In this document: in pieces, positions 17,287 through 27,603 of the stretch
How the letters are laid out: every line of letters starts with the position of its first letter
How positions within the stretch are numbered: position 1 is the first letter of the stretch
Assembly: GCA_000783305.1 (NCBI GenBank)
Contig: JROE01000008.1
Coordinates: 356,204 to 420,203 of the forward strand
Length of the DNA stretch: 64,000 nt
Origin: Sphingobacteriaceae bacterium DW12
GTDB taxonomy: Bacteria > Bacteroidota > Bacteroidia > Sphingobacteriales > Sphingobacteriaceae
Reading direction: 5' to 3'
Position numbers and translations under genes: made by a program
The notes under the pieces: model-generated
The model's database searches: none
Seen by the model: only the letters and a program-made list of their open reading frames with translations
Told to the model about the DNA's origin: nothing

Positions 17287-19944
17287 TTACCTAAGATGCA
17301 ACTTCAACTGATGCTTACCGGCACTCAGTTTTACGCTTGAAGTATCCTTAACATTGCTTGGAGGAAAAAAGGTAGCACTGGAATTGGCTGGTATTTGAAT
17401 ATCGTAAGTAATAATCTTCTTGTTCTTCTTCCATTTTGAGACTATCCTCCCGTACGGAGATGCATGCATCACTTCACTATGCTCTAGTGTCTCGGGAAAT
17501 ATAGGTTTCAATAGAATGTGCTTAAACCCTGGCTCCTCTGGGTCTGGAAGGATACCTCCGATAGATTTGAAAAACCACCCTCCTATTTCCCCAAACATCA
17601 TGTGATTATCTGAAATATCCCGCTTTGCATTTAAATCCCAGTTTTCCAACAATGTAGTAGCACCATTCACAACCCACCAACCCCAGGACGGATAAGTATC
17701 TTGTACGGCCACTTTATAAGCCGTAGTGCCGTAGCCATTGTTAGTAAGAGCATTCAATAAAGCCTTAGCACCAAGTACTCCCACATCCAAGTGAAACCCC
17801 GACTCCTCTACTTTTTTACACAAATTCGCTGCTACTTTAGCTTTCATATCCTCAGGCACAATCTCCCAATGCAATGGCATACTCAACTCCGTCTGAGTAC
17901 CGCTTGCATAAATACCAGTAGTACGATCTAGGAACTTATTATTAATCGCCTCTCTTATCTTTTTGCTCAGCATATCATATCTCTTAAAATCCTCCTGCTT
18001 ATCGAACATCTTAGCCGCTGAGGCCAAGATTACTGCATCTACATAGAAATAAATCGAGGACGTAAGTTCCAAATTGGAAGTTGATTTGACAGGTACCCAA
18101 TCACCCCGTCCAAAAGTGGTCAGTCCGTTCGGGCTGATACGGTCTACATAATTTACATAGCGTTTAATATTTTCGTAACAATCCTCCAAAAGTCTGCTAT
18201 CCCCATAAAACATATACATCTGCCATGGAATGATTGCAATCGTACTTGTCCAATCTAAACCATTTGCCGTACCATAGCCCCACCCACCGGTCGGAATGAT
18301 ATCAGGCAATACGCCATTCGGTTGCTGCTCATCACGATGGTCTGCAAGCCACTTTTCGTATATAGTGATGGCATCAAAATTGTATAATGCAGTCTCAATC
18401 GCTAAATGCCCATCGCCAGTCCAGCCATTCTTTTCACGTTGAGGACAATCGGTAGGATACCCCATTAAATTGGATAAATATGCATTATTGGTAACCTCCC
18501 ACAAATCATTTACCAATTTAGAAGACGTCTTGACTTGTCCTACAGGAGCAACATCACTATGAATAAAATACGAAGTTATCTTTAGATCTTCAAGAGCTAT
18601 GGGTGCGCTGCTACTTACTTCTACATAGCGAAATCCCTTATAATTGAATTTTGGTAAAAATTCATCTTCCTTTTTTCCACTCAATATAATCACATCGGTC
18701 TGAAACGGGTCCGCTTCCCTATCCCCTCGGTAGTATACGTCGATATTTGATAGGTCAATCCGACCATCGTCCAATAAACGCTCGCCATGTTTTATCCTCA
18801 GTATTGTACCTGCTACCCCTTTAGCTCGGATTTGTGTAATACCAGCCATGTTCTGTCCCATATCGAATACATAAGTTTGCTCATCGATTTTCTTGGCTGT
18901 CTTAGGAGCATACGCTTTAATCAGACGAATAGGCTCAGTCTGCTGGGATACGATAAGATCGGCCGGCGCACTCCGGTAACGAACACCCTGCCATTTGGAG
19001 TCATCAAAATTAGCCTTATCCCAGCCTTGCTGCTCCAATCGGGCATCGTAATGTTCGCCAGTGTAAATACTATTATAAATAATAGGTCCAGAAGAGGTTT
19101 TCCAATCCTGTTCAGACACAATGGTCTCTTCTGTACCATCAACATATACAATCCTTAAATCCAAGCAAAATGCAGGACGATTTCGCCATGGTGCATTGTG
19201 AAAATCCCATACCGCAAGTGACTGGTGATTGTACCAACCATTACCTAATACCATTCCCAATGCGTTATCACCAGACTGAATCTGCTCAGTAACGTCATGT
19301 ACCACATATAGCGTACGCTTATCAAAGCGTGTGTACATAGGATCCAAGATGTTTGTCCCTACTTTCGTACCATTGAGAGAAAGCTCAAATAGACCCGCTG
19401 CAGCTACATAAGCCCGTGCATATTTTACGGCTTTTTTTATCTGGAATTTTTTACGGAAATAAGGAGCTGCTTTATGATGGATGTCATGATGATCGCTAAT
19501 CCAAGCACCTTTCCAATTGGAACGCCCCATCATACCTGTTTCAAAAGATACGATATTAGAGGCACTCTGCTTTCCATCTTTATCCCACACGACAACTTTC
19601 CAAAAGTATTTGGTCTGAGCAGCTAATTTCTTGCCACCATAAGATACCAGTAAAGTTGATTGGGACTGTTTACCTGTATCCCAAGCATTCCCTTGGTTCT
19701 TATTTACGGCAACAGAATCAGTCCCTACCAGTACTTGATATGCTGTTTGCAAAGCCCCTTGCCTATCATCCTTTAACATCCACGTGAATCTTGGACGTGG
19801 AGTATCAACTCCTATGGGAGCAGTCAAATGTTCACATTTCAATTCGACAGGTTCACATAACTTGCCATGATCCTGACCATAAGTCTTGCAGCACACACTA
19901 AAGGATGCTAGCAATATAATTTGTTTAAATTTCCACAATTGCAT
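17287..19944 (-). CDS. GH78 family alpha-L-rhamnosidase, secreted
   Basis: 885 residues. Signal peptide to about residue 24 (CKTYGQ), an N-terminal Fn3-like domain (about 30-140, PRPRFTWMLKDD), beta-sandwich domains, an (alpha/alpha)6 catalytic barrel (about 480-790) and a C-terminal Greek-key domain. The catalytic-region signature of GH78 is present (DCPQREKNGWTGDGH and later GRGDWVPV). It should hydrolyse terminal alpha-L-rhamnose from plant or microbial glycans in the periplasm or outside. It has its own upstream region and is separated from the mannosidase cluster by about 690 bases, so it may be controlled independently. Confidence 0.92.
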   Translation of the reverse strand: MQLWKFKQIILLASFSVCCKTYGQDHGKLCEPVELKCEHLTAPIGVDTPRPRFTWMLKDDRQGALQTAYQVLVGTDSVAVNKNQGNAWDTGKQSQSTLLVSYGGKKLAAQTKYFWKVVVWDKDGKQSASNIVSFETGMMGRSNWKGAWISDHHDIHHKAAPYFRKKFQIKKAVKYARAYVAAAGLFELSLNGTKVGTNILDPMYTRFDKRTLYVVHDVTEQIQSGDNALGMVLGNGWYNHQSLAVWDFHNAPWRNRPAFCLDLRIVYVDGTEETIVSEQDWKTSSGPIIYNSIYTGEHYDARLEQQGWDKANFDDSKWQGVRYRSAPADLIVSQQTEPIRLIKAYAPKTAKKIDEQTYVFDMGQNMAGITQIRAKGVAGTILRIKHGERLLDDGRIDLSNIDVYYRGDREADPFQTDVIILSGKKEDEFLPKFNYKGFRYVEVSSSAPIALEDLKITSYFIHSDVAPVGQVKTSSKLVNDLWEVTNNAYLSNLMGYPTDCPQREKNGWTGDGHLAIETALYNFDAITIYEKWLADHRDEQQPNGVLPDIIPTGGWGYGTANGLDWTSTIAIIPWQMYMFYGDSRLLEDCYENIKRYVNYVDRISPNGLTTFGRGDWVPVKSTSNLELTSSIYFYVDAVILASAAKMFDKQEDFKRYDMLSKKIREAINNKFLDRTTGIYASGTQTELSMPLHWEIVPEDMKAKVAANLCKKVEESGFHLDVGVLGAKALLNALTNNGYGTTAYKVAVQDTYPSWGWWVVNGATTLLENWDLNAKRDISDNHMMFGEIGGWFFKSIGGILPDPEEPGFKHILLKPIFPETLEHSEVMHASPYGRIVSKWKKNKKIITYDIQIPANSSATFFPPSNVKDTSSVKLSAGKHQLKLHLR

Positions 19945-20422
19945 AATGTCTTTTTAATACTGCTCTACAGCAAATAGAGATACTTCATTTCTCATAGTTT
20001 AAAACGATACAACACAGGCCGATTTTGACAAAGTCATGAATTAGATAATTCGTTTTAGCAAAAAACAGGTTGAATCCTAAAATAACACATTTAAACCTGT
20101 TCTATCAATAGTTAGGGATGACTTTCTCAACATTACTGTATTTCCCTCCCATTGATAACCTCAGAAAGATGCACCCCACGCTATACCCTACTTTTCATAA
20201 ATCATAAGTTGTTTGCAACAGTCCTTAAAAAAATGGTAAGATATAGCCTCTCAGGTATACGCGCAAATATATGTCATATGAAGTCGATAACTATCCCGTA
20301 CTCTCATGGTACATTGATTAGTATACGTCCTGCGAATTACTAATCGAAGAAACGCAACTTCGTTATTATCTATCCTCGACTGCACATACATAGAAAACAA
20401 TTGTGCTAAGTTGCCTTGAGAA
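19945..20422. other. Intergenic region upstream of the GH78 gene
   Basis: About 480 bases without a convincing gene; the short open frame at 20152-20343 has no coding character. An inverted repeat AACAGGTT (20064-20071) / AACCTGTT (20094-20101), centres 30 bases apart, lies 120-160 bases upstream of the GH78 start and could be a regulatory site. Confidence 0.35.
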
Positions 20423-20447
20423 ATAGCGGGATTAAAAACCCCGCTAT
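20423..20447 (-). terminator. Hairpin, probable end of the mannosidase transcript
   Basis: ATAGCGGG / CCCGCTAT forms an 8-bp perfect GC-rich stem about 190 bases past the GH92 stop codon. On the minus strand it is followed by only a short T-rich stretch (TTTCTC), so termination may be inefficient. The stop codon of the 75-codon frame lies inside its right arm. Confidence 0.45.
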
Positions 20448-20671
20448 GAATATTTTTCCATTAGCAAAACGATCAATTGTCGTTCCATCGCTGGGCGCCC
20501 CTCACTCTTCTGAAAGAAACTAGCTGGATAAGGAAACCGTATCTTGCTATAATCAAAGCCTGTAGGTTCACTAAACAAGTGCCACTTACCTATTATAGCT
20601 AGAATAACATTATTAAAATTTTTCGGTGGATCAATAACGATCCACTGGTGTATTACCCATTTGTAATTCAA
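20444..20671 (-). CDS. Possible small protein or coding remnant after GH92
   Basis: A 75-codon frame that begins within the last codons of the GH92 gene in another frame and stops inside a terminator-like hairpin. The second half (SEPTGFDYSKIRFPYPASFF) looks more protein-like than random AT-rich sequence. The first half overlaps the GH92 end and may be untranslated. It could be a short real gene, or the 3' remnant of a lost one. I recognise no family. Confidence 0.3.
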   Translation of the reverse strand: MNYKWVIHQWIVIDPPKNFNNVILAIIGKWHLFSEPTGFDYSKIRFPYPASFFQKSEGRPAMERQLIVLLMEKYS

Positions 20672-22964
20672 CCGTTCCCCCTGCAGTCAATGCTTTCAAA
20701 GAGACAAAAGGAGTGTGCTGTATTTTACCATTGACCAGTATTTTTTGAATGTATCCATTGCTTCCAGCTCCGTCCTTTCGTTGAATCTGCAACTGCTTAC
20801 CTTTATAATATTTGGGATTCAACTGAATCGTAATGTTATCAAATAGTGGTGAAGCGAGTCCCATCTTAGCGTCAGCAACAGTAAGCCCACCGACATCAAA
20901 AAGCCCCATAGCAGCCATCACATACCAGGCACCTAGCTGTCCTTGATCTTCATCTTGTCCATAGCCGTAGCCATGGATACCATCGGCACCGTAGAACCTA
21001 TCACTGATTTCGCGTACCCATTTTTGCGTAAGCGAAGGACGTCCTGAGAAATTAAAAAGCCAAGCCACATGCAAGTTGGGTTGATTTCCTTGATTGTACA
21101 ATCCTTGTAAACCGCTAAATGCATCCAGCGTAGTCCCACCACCAAAAGCGAGTGGAGCAGATTTAATAAAGATACTATCGAGTCGACTATTGAAATCTAT
21201 TTGGCCAACCTTTTGTATCAATCCACGGGGATCATGGGGTACGTAAAATGTATATTGCCAAGAGTTACCTTCTTGAAACCCTCTCCAAGGAGCGCTAGGG
21301 TCAAAATTTTCGATAAAGGTTCCATCTGCCAACTTGGGACGAATCAACTTTAAAGAAGGGTCAAACAAATGCTTCCAACCCTCGGATAGTTTCATCAGCT
21401 GACGGTAATTTTGTTTCTTACCCAATGCTTGCGCAAATTGGGCTACAGCATATGAACTATAGGCATACTCTAATGTATGTGAAGCTGAAAACTGCCAGGC
21501 TTCAGCCCAATCATCTCCTTTATCCAAATGATTGACATATCCGTATTGGACGAATCGATCTACATCCAATTTACCCGCGCCACGAGGACGTTGCTTTCCA
21601 TCAATTTCGTTCTTTAATGCCGCTTCATATCCAAGTCTGTAATCGAAATCACGAATCCCCTGCATATAAGCACTTGCTATAACCAAGCTGACAAAGTTAG
21701 TCCCTACTCCAGATACGTACTTGCTATTGGCAATCCCGTCAGCCAACCAGCCCGAATCTTTGTAAATCAACAATTGGCTCTTTATAAAATCAGATAAATA
21801 CTCGGGATAAGCAATCGTCCAAAGTTGTGTCAAATTCCAGAAAGCACCCCATACTGCATCTGTATTATAATGGGCATGAAGTGGTCTTCCGTCACTTCCC
21901 GTCTCTATCTGCCCTACAGATCCATCATTCTTGGGATAAGTTCCGCTTACATCACTAGCAAGCCCACGTCCTAATAATGCATGATATAGACCGGTGTAAA
22001 ACTTTTTACGATCTACATCTTTACCACCTTCAACATGTATACGTCCCAACATACTATTCCACTCAGATTGATTGCGGGATTTAGCCTGATCAAAATTCAA
22101 CTTACTGCCCTCTTTTTCATAGTTCGCCTTCGCCTCTTTGACTGAAGTGTACGACAGACCGATCCTTACTTCGATTGACTCATTTACGTCTGTCTTATAA
22201 TCAAGATATGCTCCAGCACCTACACCGCGAGCCATCCGTTGACCAGCTTGCACCTTATCCTGATGAAATACCCCCACCTGGTTAGCAAGCTTGCTTGGCA
22301 CTGCATAGAAGTACATCCGAACATCAGCATCTGACTGGTATTTCTCCACATAGCGCGGTATGGTGATTACGTATCCCTCCACACTACCATCGCTATTGAC
22401 CCGTACTTCGGCATCCTTCACTTTACCACTTTCCCCCATGATATTACCCACATCAAAAATCAAATGTGATGATTCAGATTTCGGAAAGGTATAGCGGTGA
22501 AAAGCGACACGTACCGTAGAAGTCAGTTCAGCAAGAATTCCATAATCCTTCAAAAACACTTTATAGTATCCGGCTTGAGCAAGCTCGTCTTGACGGTCGA
22601 AGCGCGAACGGTATCCTGTAGTCGGGTCGTCCAAACTACCAGGTACCGTTTGCAACTTACCAGTAGTAGCCATCAAGGCAATACCACCCACTTGAAATTC
22701 GTGAAAATTGGGAAAACTCTCTATACTTGTATGACGATAGTCATATCCCGTAGCATCCCAGCCGTGGTGATTACCAAAGCTTCCATTGGTGGAAGGCCCA
22801 GGCTTGGCCATACCAAAAGGTATCGCCCCTGGCACAAAATGAAACCAACGGGCGTGTGCAGTCCCAATCAGAGGATCTACATACTGTACATAGTTCTGCT
22901 GCGCAAATGCACCCTGCATCATGCTCAAGCATAGGATTAACAAATAGCTTATTCTTTTTATCAT
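20631..22964 (-). CDS. GH92 family alpha-mannosidase, secreted
   Basis: 777 residues with a signal peptide (to about 21, GAFAQQ). It has the GH92 layout: an N-terminal beta-sandwich from NYVQYVDPLIGTAHARW and an (alpha/alpha)6 barrel. Conserved catalytic-region motifs are EGNSWQYTFYVPHD (general acid region) and DEDQGQLGAWYVM (general base aspartates). GH92 enzymes are calcium-dependent inverting exo-alpha-mannosidases. The start lies three bases after the MFS transporter stop, so they are cotranscribed. Linkage specificity (alpha-1,2, 1,3 or 1,4) cannot be told from the sequence by eye. Confidence 0.93.
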   Translation of the reverse strand: MIKRISYLLILCLSMMQGAFAQQNYVQYVDPLIGTAHARWFHFVPGAIPFGMAKPGPSTNGSFGNHHGWDATGYDYRHTSIESFPNFHEFQVGGIALMATTGKLQTVPGSLDDPTTGYRSRFDRQDELAQAGYYKVFLKDYGILAELTSTVRVAFHRYTFPKSESSHLIFDVGNIMGESGKVKDAEVRVNSDGSVEGYVITIPRYVEKYQSDADVRMYFYAVPSKLANQVGVFHQDKVQAGQRMARGVGAGAYLDYKTDVNESIEVRIGLSYTSVKEAKANYEKEGSKLNFDQAKSRNQSEWNSMLGRIHVEGGKDVDRKKFYTGLYHALLGRGLASDVSGTYPKNDGSVGQIETGSDGRPLHAHYNTDAVWGAFWNLTQLWTIAYPEYLSDFIKSQLLIYKDSGWLADGIANSKYVSGVGTNFVSLVIASAYMQGIRDFDYRLGYEAALKNEIDGKQRPRGAGKLDVDRFVQYGYVNHLDKGDDWAEAWQFSASHTLEYAYSSYAVAQFAQALGKKQNYRQLMKLSEGWKHLFDPSLKLIRPKLADGTFIENFDPSAPWRGFQEGNSWQYTFYVPHDPRGLIQKVGQIDFNSRLDSIFIKSAPLAFGGGTTLDAFSGLQGLYNQGNQPNLHVAWLFNFSGRPSLTQKWVREISDRFYGADGIHGYGYGQDEDQGQLGAWYVMAAMGLFDVGGLTVADAKMGLASPLFDNITIQLNPKYYKGKQLQIQRKDGAGSNGYIQKILVNGKIQHTPFVSLKALTAGGTVELQMGNTPVDRY

Positions 22965-22967
22965 CTT

Positions 22968-24263
22968 CTATCCTCCTTTTAACAATTCTTGTATCTCTTC
23001 ACTAGTTTTACCTTTCGTTTCAGGGAGGGTGCGGTATACAAACACAAACGCTAACAAACAAACACCACCCAAGACAGCGAATGTCCCTGACACCCCCAAA
23101 TCGCTTAAAAGAAACGGCGTAATCTGGCCAATCAGGAAATCCGACAGCCACATCGCCAATATACTAATTCCCATTGCCTTAGCTCGGATACCTGCCGGAA
23201 AAATCTCCGAAGCGACTACAAATTTCAAAGGCCCGATCGAGAATGCGAAAAAAGCCAAGAAACTTACAATGCTCAAGACCAATAACCAGCTATCCACCAT
23301 ATCCAAATAGAAAAGAAGACTCGTAACAAAAAGAGATACTGCTCCCCCTATCGTCCCTACCAAGTACAGTGGTCTCCTTCCCAAACTGTCTACCTTCCAT
23401 ATCGCAATCATCGTGAAAAGCATATTGGCTACACCGATAATAATCTGTCCATAGAGTGAATTATCTAAACTAAACCCTAATGTTTTTAAAATAGTAGGTC
23501 CATAGTATATGATGACATTAATGCCACAGAATTGAGAAAAAATAGGCAGTAAAAGACCTATAAGCATCGCTTTACGATAAATAGGCTTAAATAACTCACC
23601 ATACCCCATTGCCGACTGTTTCCTAGCAGCATTACCCCAACTCGGGCTTTCTGGAACAAAAAGCAATCCGATAAAAAAGATCAAGGAAGGCAACATTGCA
23701 ATGCTGATCATGCCACGCCACTCTTGCTCCGCAAAAATATGTCGAAATATACCCGAGTTAAACATTTCTTCAAAAATAGGCTGCTGCTTGATGATCAACG
23801 CATTCGAAGCATAAGCAAGTACGATTCCGAAGGTCAGGGCTAATTGATAGAAAGTCACCAACTTGCCCCGATCCTTTATTGGAGCAATTTCAGAGAGGTA
23901 AAGAGGAACTACATTTGAAGCTATTCCAATACCTATTCCTGTCAGGATTCGTGCCCAGATAATAGGTGAGAAAGTTTCCAAAAGCACACAGCCTAGCGTA
24001 GCTAGTACAAATATCCCCGCAGCAATTTGCATCGTGGCCCTGCGACCATAGCGATCAGATAAATACGAAGAAATAAGCACTCCAAGGATACAGCCAAGCA
24101 AAGCTGACGACACAAACCAGCCTTCCAAGAAGGTGTCAAGTGCAAATTGCGACTTAATCAATGGCAATACCCCCGATACCACGGCCATATCGAAACCAAA
24201 GATCAAACCACCTAAGGAAGCAACAATCGCAATAAAAATAAGTTGTTTTGTTGTTAAATTCAC
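22968..24263 (-). CDS. Sugar porter family MFS transporter (mannose cluster)
   Basis: 431 residues with 12 predicted helices. Sugar-porter motifs: GLIFGFDMAVVSG at helix 1, SDRYGRR after helix 2, VPESPSWG mid-protein and LPETKGKTSEEIQE at the C-terminus. The central loop is shorter than in the other porter at 3161-4561. It is sandwiched between two GH92 mannosidase genes and is therefore the likely importer of released mannose or a short mannoside across the inner membrane. Confidence 0.92.
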   Translation of the reverse strand: MNLTTKQLIFIAIVASLGGLIFGFDMAVVSGVLPLIKSQFALDTFLEGWFVSSALLGCILGVLISSYLSDRYGRRATMQIAAGIFVLATLGCVLLETFSPIIWARILTGIGIGIASNVVPLYLSEIAPIKDRGKLVTFYQLALTFGIVLAYASNALIIKQQPIFEEMFNSGIFRHIFAEQEWRGMISIAMLPSLIFFIGLLFVPESPSWGNAARKQSAMGYGELFKPIYRKAMLIGLLLPIFSQFCGINVIIYYGPTILKTLGFSLDNSLYGQIIIGVANMLFTMIAIWKVDSLGRRPLYLVGTIGGAVSLFVTSLLFYLDMVDSWLLVLSIVSFLAFFAFSIGPLKFVVASEIFPAGIRAKAMGISILAMWLSDFLIGQITPFLLSDLGVSGTFAVLGGVCLLAFVFVYRTLPETKGKTSEEIQELLKGG

Positions 24264-24436
24264 TGTTATTAGATTTATGGGATATCCACTAAGGGATAGT
24301 CACCGTTAATGGTTCGCTGTAATTATAGATATTAAGACCATGTGCTACCCGTGCTCCCGCGCGGATATACCAACCTCACACCAAAAAGCATTGTGTTCAT
24401 AATTTTTTTCTGATTTATGTTTGTTTCCGCTTTACG

Positions 24437-27400
24437 CTATGGCTTCATTAGGCCCCACTGCTTATTAGGTTCAGGCCCCATTTCTAGAATCAACTCTCCA
24501 CCACTTAACAGTGCTGTTGCATCGAAATAAAAAGTATCAAGTTTTTTCCCATTAAGGAGTGCGCTCTGCACGTAGATATTCTTCTTACTACTATTATTAG
24601 CCTTAATCACAAATTGCTTTCCCCTACCATATTTGTTATCTAGCTTGATTTTGATTTCCTTGAACATTGGACTGCCGATTTCATACACCGGATTACTACG
24701 CGTACCCCCATCCATCTGGAAAAGACCAATTGCCGTCATGACATACCAAGCGCTCATCTGTCCTTGATCTTCATCTCCTAGGTATGCATTTGAGATACCC
24801 TGCCCGTAGTAGCGTTCAGCAATTGAACGGCTATATTTTTGCGTTAACCAAGGCTTATTCATATAGTTGAAGATATAGGCAAAGTGCATGGATTGTTGGT
24901 TACCTTGTACGACAGGATAATCCCAGTACTGATCATTCGGTCCGTTATAGCGCCACTTTTCGCTCTCCCCGAAACCCCATTCCAAACGGTTCAACAAAAC
25001 ATCTTCACCTATCCATTTCGACAACCCTGGTAAATCCTGAGGCACAAAGAATGTTAATTGCCATGCATTTCCCTCCACATAGTGATGATTGGCACCAGAC
25101 TTGAATGGATCAAAGTCTTTTAGCCACTCACCTTTCGAATCTCGCATACGTGCATATCCAGTTTCGGGATCTATGGCATTTTTCCACCAGGTGCCCCGAT
25201 CATTGAAATACGCATAATCAGCTTCTTTTTTTAGTGATTTAGCGAATTGACCTACCGTCCAATCATCATAACTATATTCCAATGCATTAGAGAATCGTCC
25301 CAAATCCGAAGGAACATATTTATATTTTAAATAGACATCTAGGTCTCGATTTCCAGCGAAACCACCTTCAAACTTTAAGGGACTGGTTGTTTGCATCTTT
25401 TTAACCGCTGCAAACGCCTTTTCTACATCATAATCACGAATTCCCATTTGGTAGGCTCCGACAATAAGTGGAATTTCATGCTCGGCAACCATCACTGGAA
25501 TGTATTCCATTCCCGCAGGACCTTTAGCGAGCCACCCATCCGCGTCGTACATCGCCAATTGAGATTTCACCCATTTACTGGACCATTCTGGTGTAACCAA
25601 GTTCCAAAATTGATTCAGATTCCAAAATGTATTCCAAAAAGCATCACACCCCAGAGCCAAATCATTTTTGTCTTCAAAAGTTCGAACCACCTCTCTTGAG
25701 TCACGCCACTGACCATTGATGTCACTGAAAGTATTGCGGGACAGGGCGCGGTACATATTTGTATAGAATTTTTCCTTCTCTAAATAATCATCTGAAGATA
25801 TTTCCAATCTACCAAGCAACTCATTCCATACCTCATGCTGATGAGCGACAACTTTATCAAAGGACCAATTAAATGGCTTACTGATCTCTTCACGAAGATT
25901 CTCCTCTGCATTTTCAATACTTACATAAGAAATACCTGTACGCAGCTGTACGGATTTCTGCTTACGCACGTCAAATTCCACAGACATTCCCGCCTCCGTC
26001 ACATGTCCACCTTGACCATCCTCTCTTGTCTTTCTTTTATCGCCTTCCCATGTTCCGAAATGGAGGATAGGACAATCAAACTCAATTGCAAAGTGTACAA
26101 TATAGTCTTGTTTCGCGTCAGTAGACCAGACATTCTCCGAGAGTTGACTACTGTATCCGATGATTTTGGTATCTGAGACTTTCTTAATCTTATAATCCAA
26201 TATTTGATATGGGTATTCTCCATTTGCTTTTAGATTAATCATCACACGCCCTGTATCCGAAGCGTTGAAAGTATAGCGCTGAAAGCTGGCACGGGTAGTC
26301 TGCGTCAAATCCACATCTATATCATAATCCGTCAACTTTACATGATAAGACCCAAGCGGTGCACGCTCTGTCATTTTATCTATACGAGACCGATATCCCG
26401 AATCAGGATCGTATTGATCCCCAATCTTGGTTTGTAAGGTGCCCGACGTAGGAAAAGTTCCCAAGCCCGCCATAGTCCATTCATGAATATGACTAAAAGC
26501 TCCTATTGATTCTATTGAAGGTTCATATCCAGCTTGCCAGCCCGTATTCTGATTATCAGGACTTATCTTGACCATACTAAAAGGCATCCAAGGTCCTGGT
26601 GCAATCATCCAACGAGAGTGCGCCGCCCCAATCATGGTATTAACATAGTCCGATGCACCCCCCAGACGTCTAGGCATTCTCTCTAATTGTGTGCGATGAG
26701 ACAACTTATCGTTAATATAAATCTCACATATACTCTGTTTGCGCTTTTTTACAGTAGTAAGAGGCAACTCCAACATCGACAAGCCCTTGCCTAAGTCACC
26801 TTGATAAACAGACTTTCCGTCCACCAGCACTTTGACACGTTGGGCATCATTCAGTCTTAATATTTCAACCAATAGGTTCTGTACACGCCCTTTACTACTA
26901 TTTGATTCGAAATCAGCAACTTTCACCTGTTTCACCAAAGCATCATATCCTGTGACCAGTTTGGTCTTAGAAGGTCCCAACAAACGAAAAGAATCAAATT
27001 CCACCCAACCACCTTTCAACACCGTCAATGTTACATGATTATATCCTTGACGAAGTGTAGATGGATCTAGATTGACAACAATTTTCTTTTTACCTACGGC
27101 ACCAATGCCAGGGTCACCGCTCCCTGAACCATTATTGATGTCATAGTTGTAGTTTTTTCCATTAATAGATACTTGCAACGTCGGGTGGTTTTTAGGATCC
27201 GAATTCACTAGATTGACTTCTAATGCATAAGGCGTGCTATCCGTTGATTTGTCCAAAGCGTAGTAAAAGTTTAGGAAGTGTGTTCGTAAACCTGAAGTAG
27301 GTCCCGTACCACCCCAACCATTTGCTGGACCAGGAAGTACATAAGGCAATTCCGCACCAAGCTGGCTACGGCCAATGATTACTTGCTTATCTTCATAACC

Positions 27401-27571
27401 CATATCATGGGCTAAAAATTTCTTAAAATCACCTGGTGATAGTGCAAACTCACCACTCGAGCCATCGGTCTTACCCAACTCCCAAACGACATTTTCTTGT
27501 GCTAAGACCGGTTGGCCAAAAGCAAGGAAAAGCATCCCCGCGGTTACTAAAAATCTATTTCGTTTATTCAT
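24437..27571 (-). CDS. GH92 family alpha-mannosidase with N-terminal beta-sandwich extension
   Basis: 1044 residues, about 270 longer than the other GH92 here. After the signal peptide (to about 24, VLAQE) comes an extra domain (about 26-205) rich in beta strands (VSINGKNYNYDINNGSGS; GWVEFDSFRLLGP). It resembles the C-terminal carbohydrate-binding-like domain of PL4 rhamnogalacturonan lyases. The GH92 part starts near 305 (DYVNTMIGAAHSRW) and has EGNAWQLTFFVPQD and DEDQGQMSAWYVM. The extension is probably glycan-binding. It lies downstream of the ManA gene by 32 bases in the same transcript. Confidence 0.92.
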   Translation of the reverse strand: MNKRNRFLVTAGMLFLAFGQPVLAQENVVWELGKTDGSSGEFALSPGDFKKFLAHDMGYEDKQVIIGRSQLGAELPYVLPGPANGWGGTGPTSGLRTHFLNFYYALDKSTDSTPYALEVNLVNSDPKNHPTLQVSINGKNYNYDINNGSGSGDPGIGAVGKKKIVVNLDPSTLRQGYNHVTLTVLKGGWVEFDSFRLLGPSKTKLVTGYDALVKQVKVADFESNSSKGRVQNLLVEILRLNDAQRVKVLVDGKSVYQGDLGKGLSMLELPLTTVKKRKQSICEIYINDKLSHRTQLERMPRRLGGASDYVNTMIGAAHSRWMIAPGPWMPFSMVKISPDNQNTGWQAGYEPSIESIGAFSHIHEWTMAGLGTFPTSGTLQTKIGDQYDPDSGYRSRIDKMTERAPLGSYHVKLTDYDIDVDLTQTTRASFQRYTFNASDTGRVMINLKANGEYPYQILDYKIKKVSDTKIIGYSSQLSENVWSTDAKQDYIVHFAIEFDCPILHFGTWEGDKRKTREDGQGGHVTEAGMSVEFDVRKQKSVQLRTGISYVSIENAEENLREEISKPFNWSFDKVVAHQHEVWNELLGRLEISSDDYLEKEKFYTNMYRALSRNTFSDINGQWRDSREVVRTFEDKNDLALGCDAFWNTFWNLNQFWNLVTPEWSSKWVKSQLAMYDADGWLAKGPAGMEYIPVMVAEHEIPLIVGAYQMGIRDYDVEKAFAAVKKMQTTSPLKFEGGFAGNRDLDVYLKYKYVPSDLGRFSNALEYSYDDWTVGQFAKSLKKEADYAYFNDRGTWWKNAIDPETGYARMRDSKGEWLKDFDPFKSGANHHYVEGNAWQLTFFVPQDLPGLSKWIGEDVLLNRLEWGFGESEKWRYNGPNDQYWDYPVVQGNQQSMHFAYIFNYMNKPWLTQKYSRSIAERYYGQGISNAYLGDEDQGQMSAWYVMTAIGLFQMDGGTRSNPVYEIGSPMFKEIKIKLDNKYGRGKQFVIKANNSSKKNIYVQSALLNGKKLDTFYFDATALLSGGELILEMGPEPNKQWGLMKP

Positions 27572-27603
27572 AAAGTTTTCTTTATTGGTTACTTCTTTGG
27601 TGG

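Noticed and set aside
18787..19158. 123-codon plus-strand frame inside GH78
   Set aside because: It is antisense to a clear catalytic gene and is Cys/Ser/Tyr-rich in the manner of shadow frames.
20152..20343. 63-codon open frame
   Set aside because: Composition is random-like, no start context, and it lies in the GH78 upstream region.
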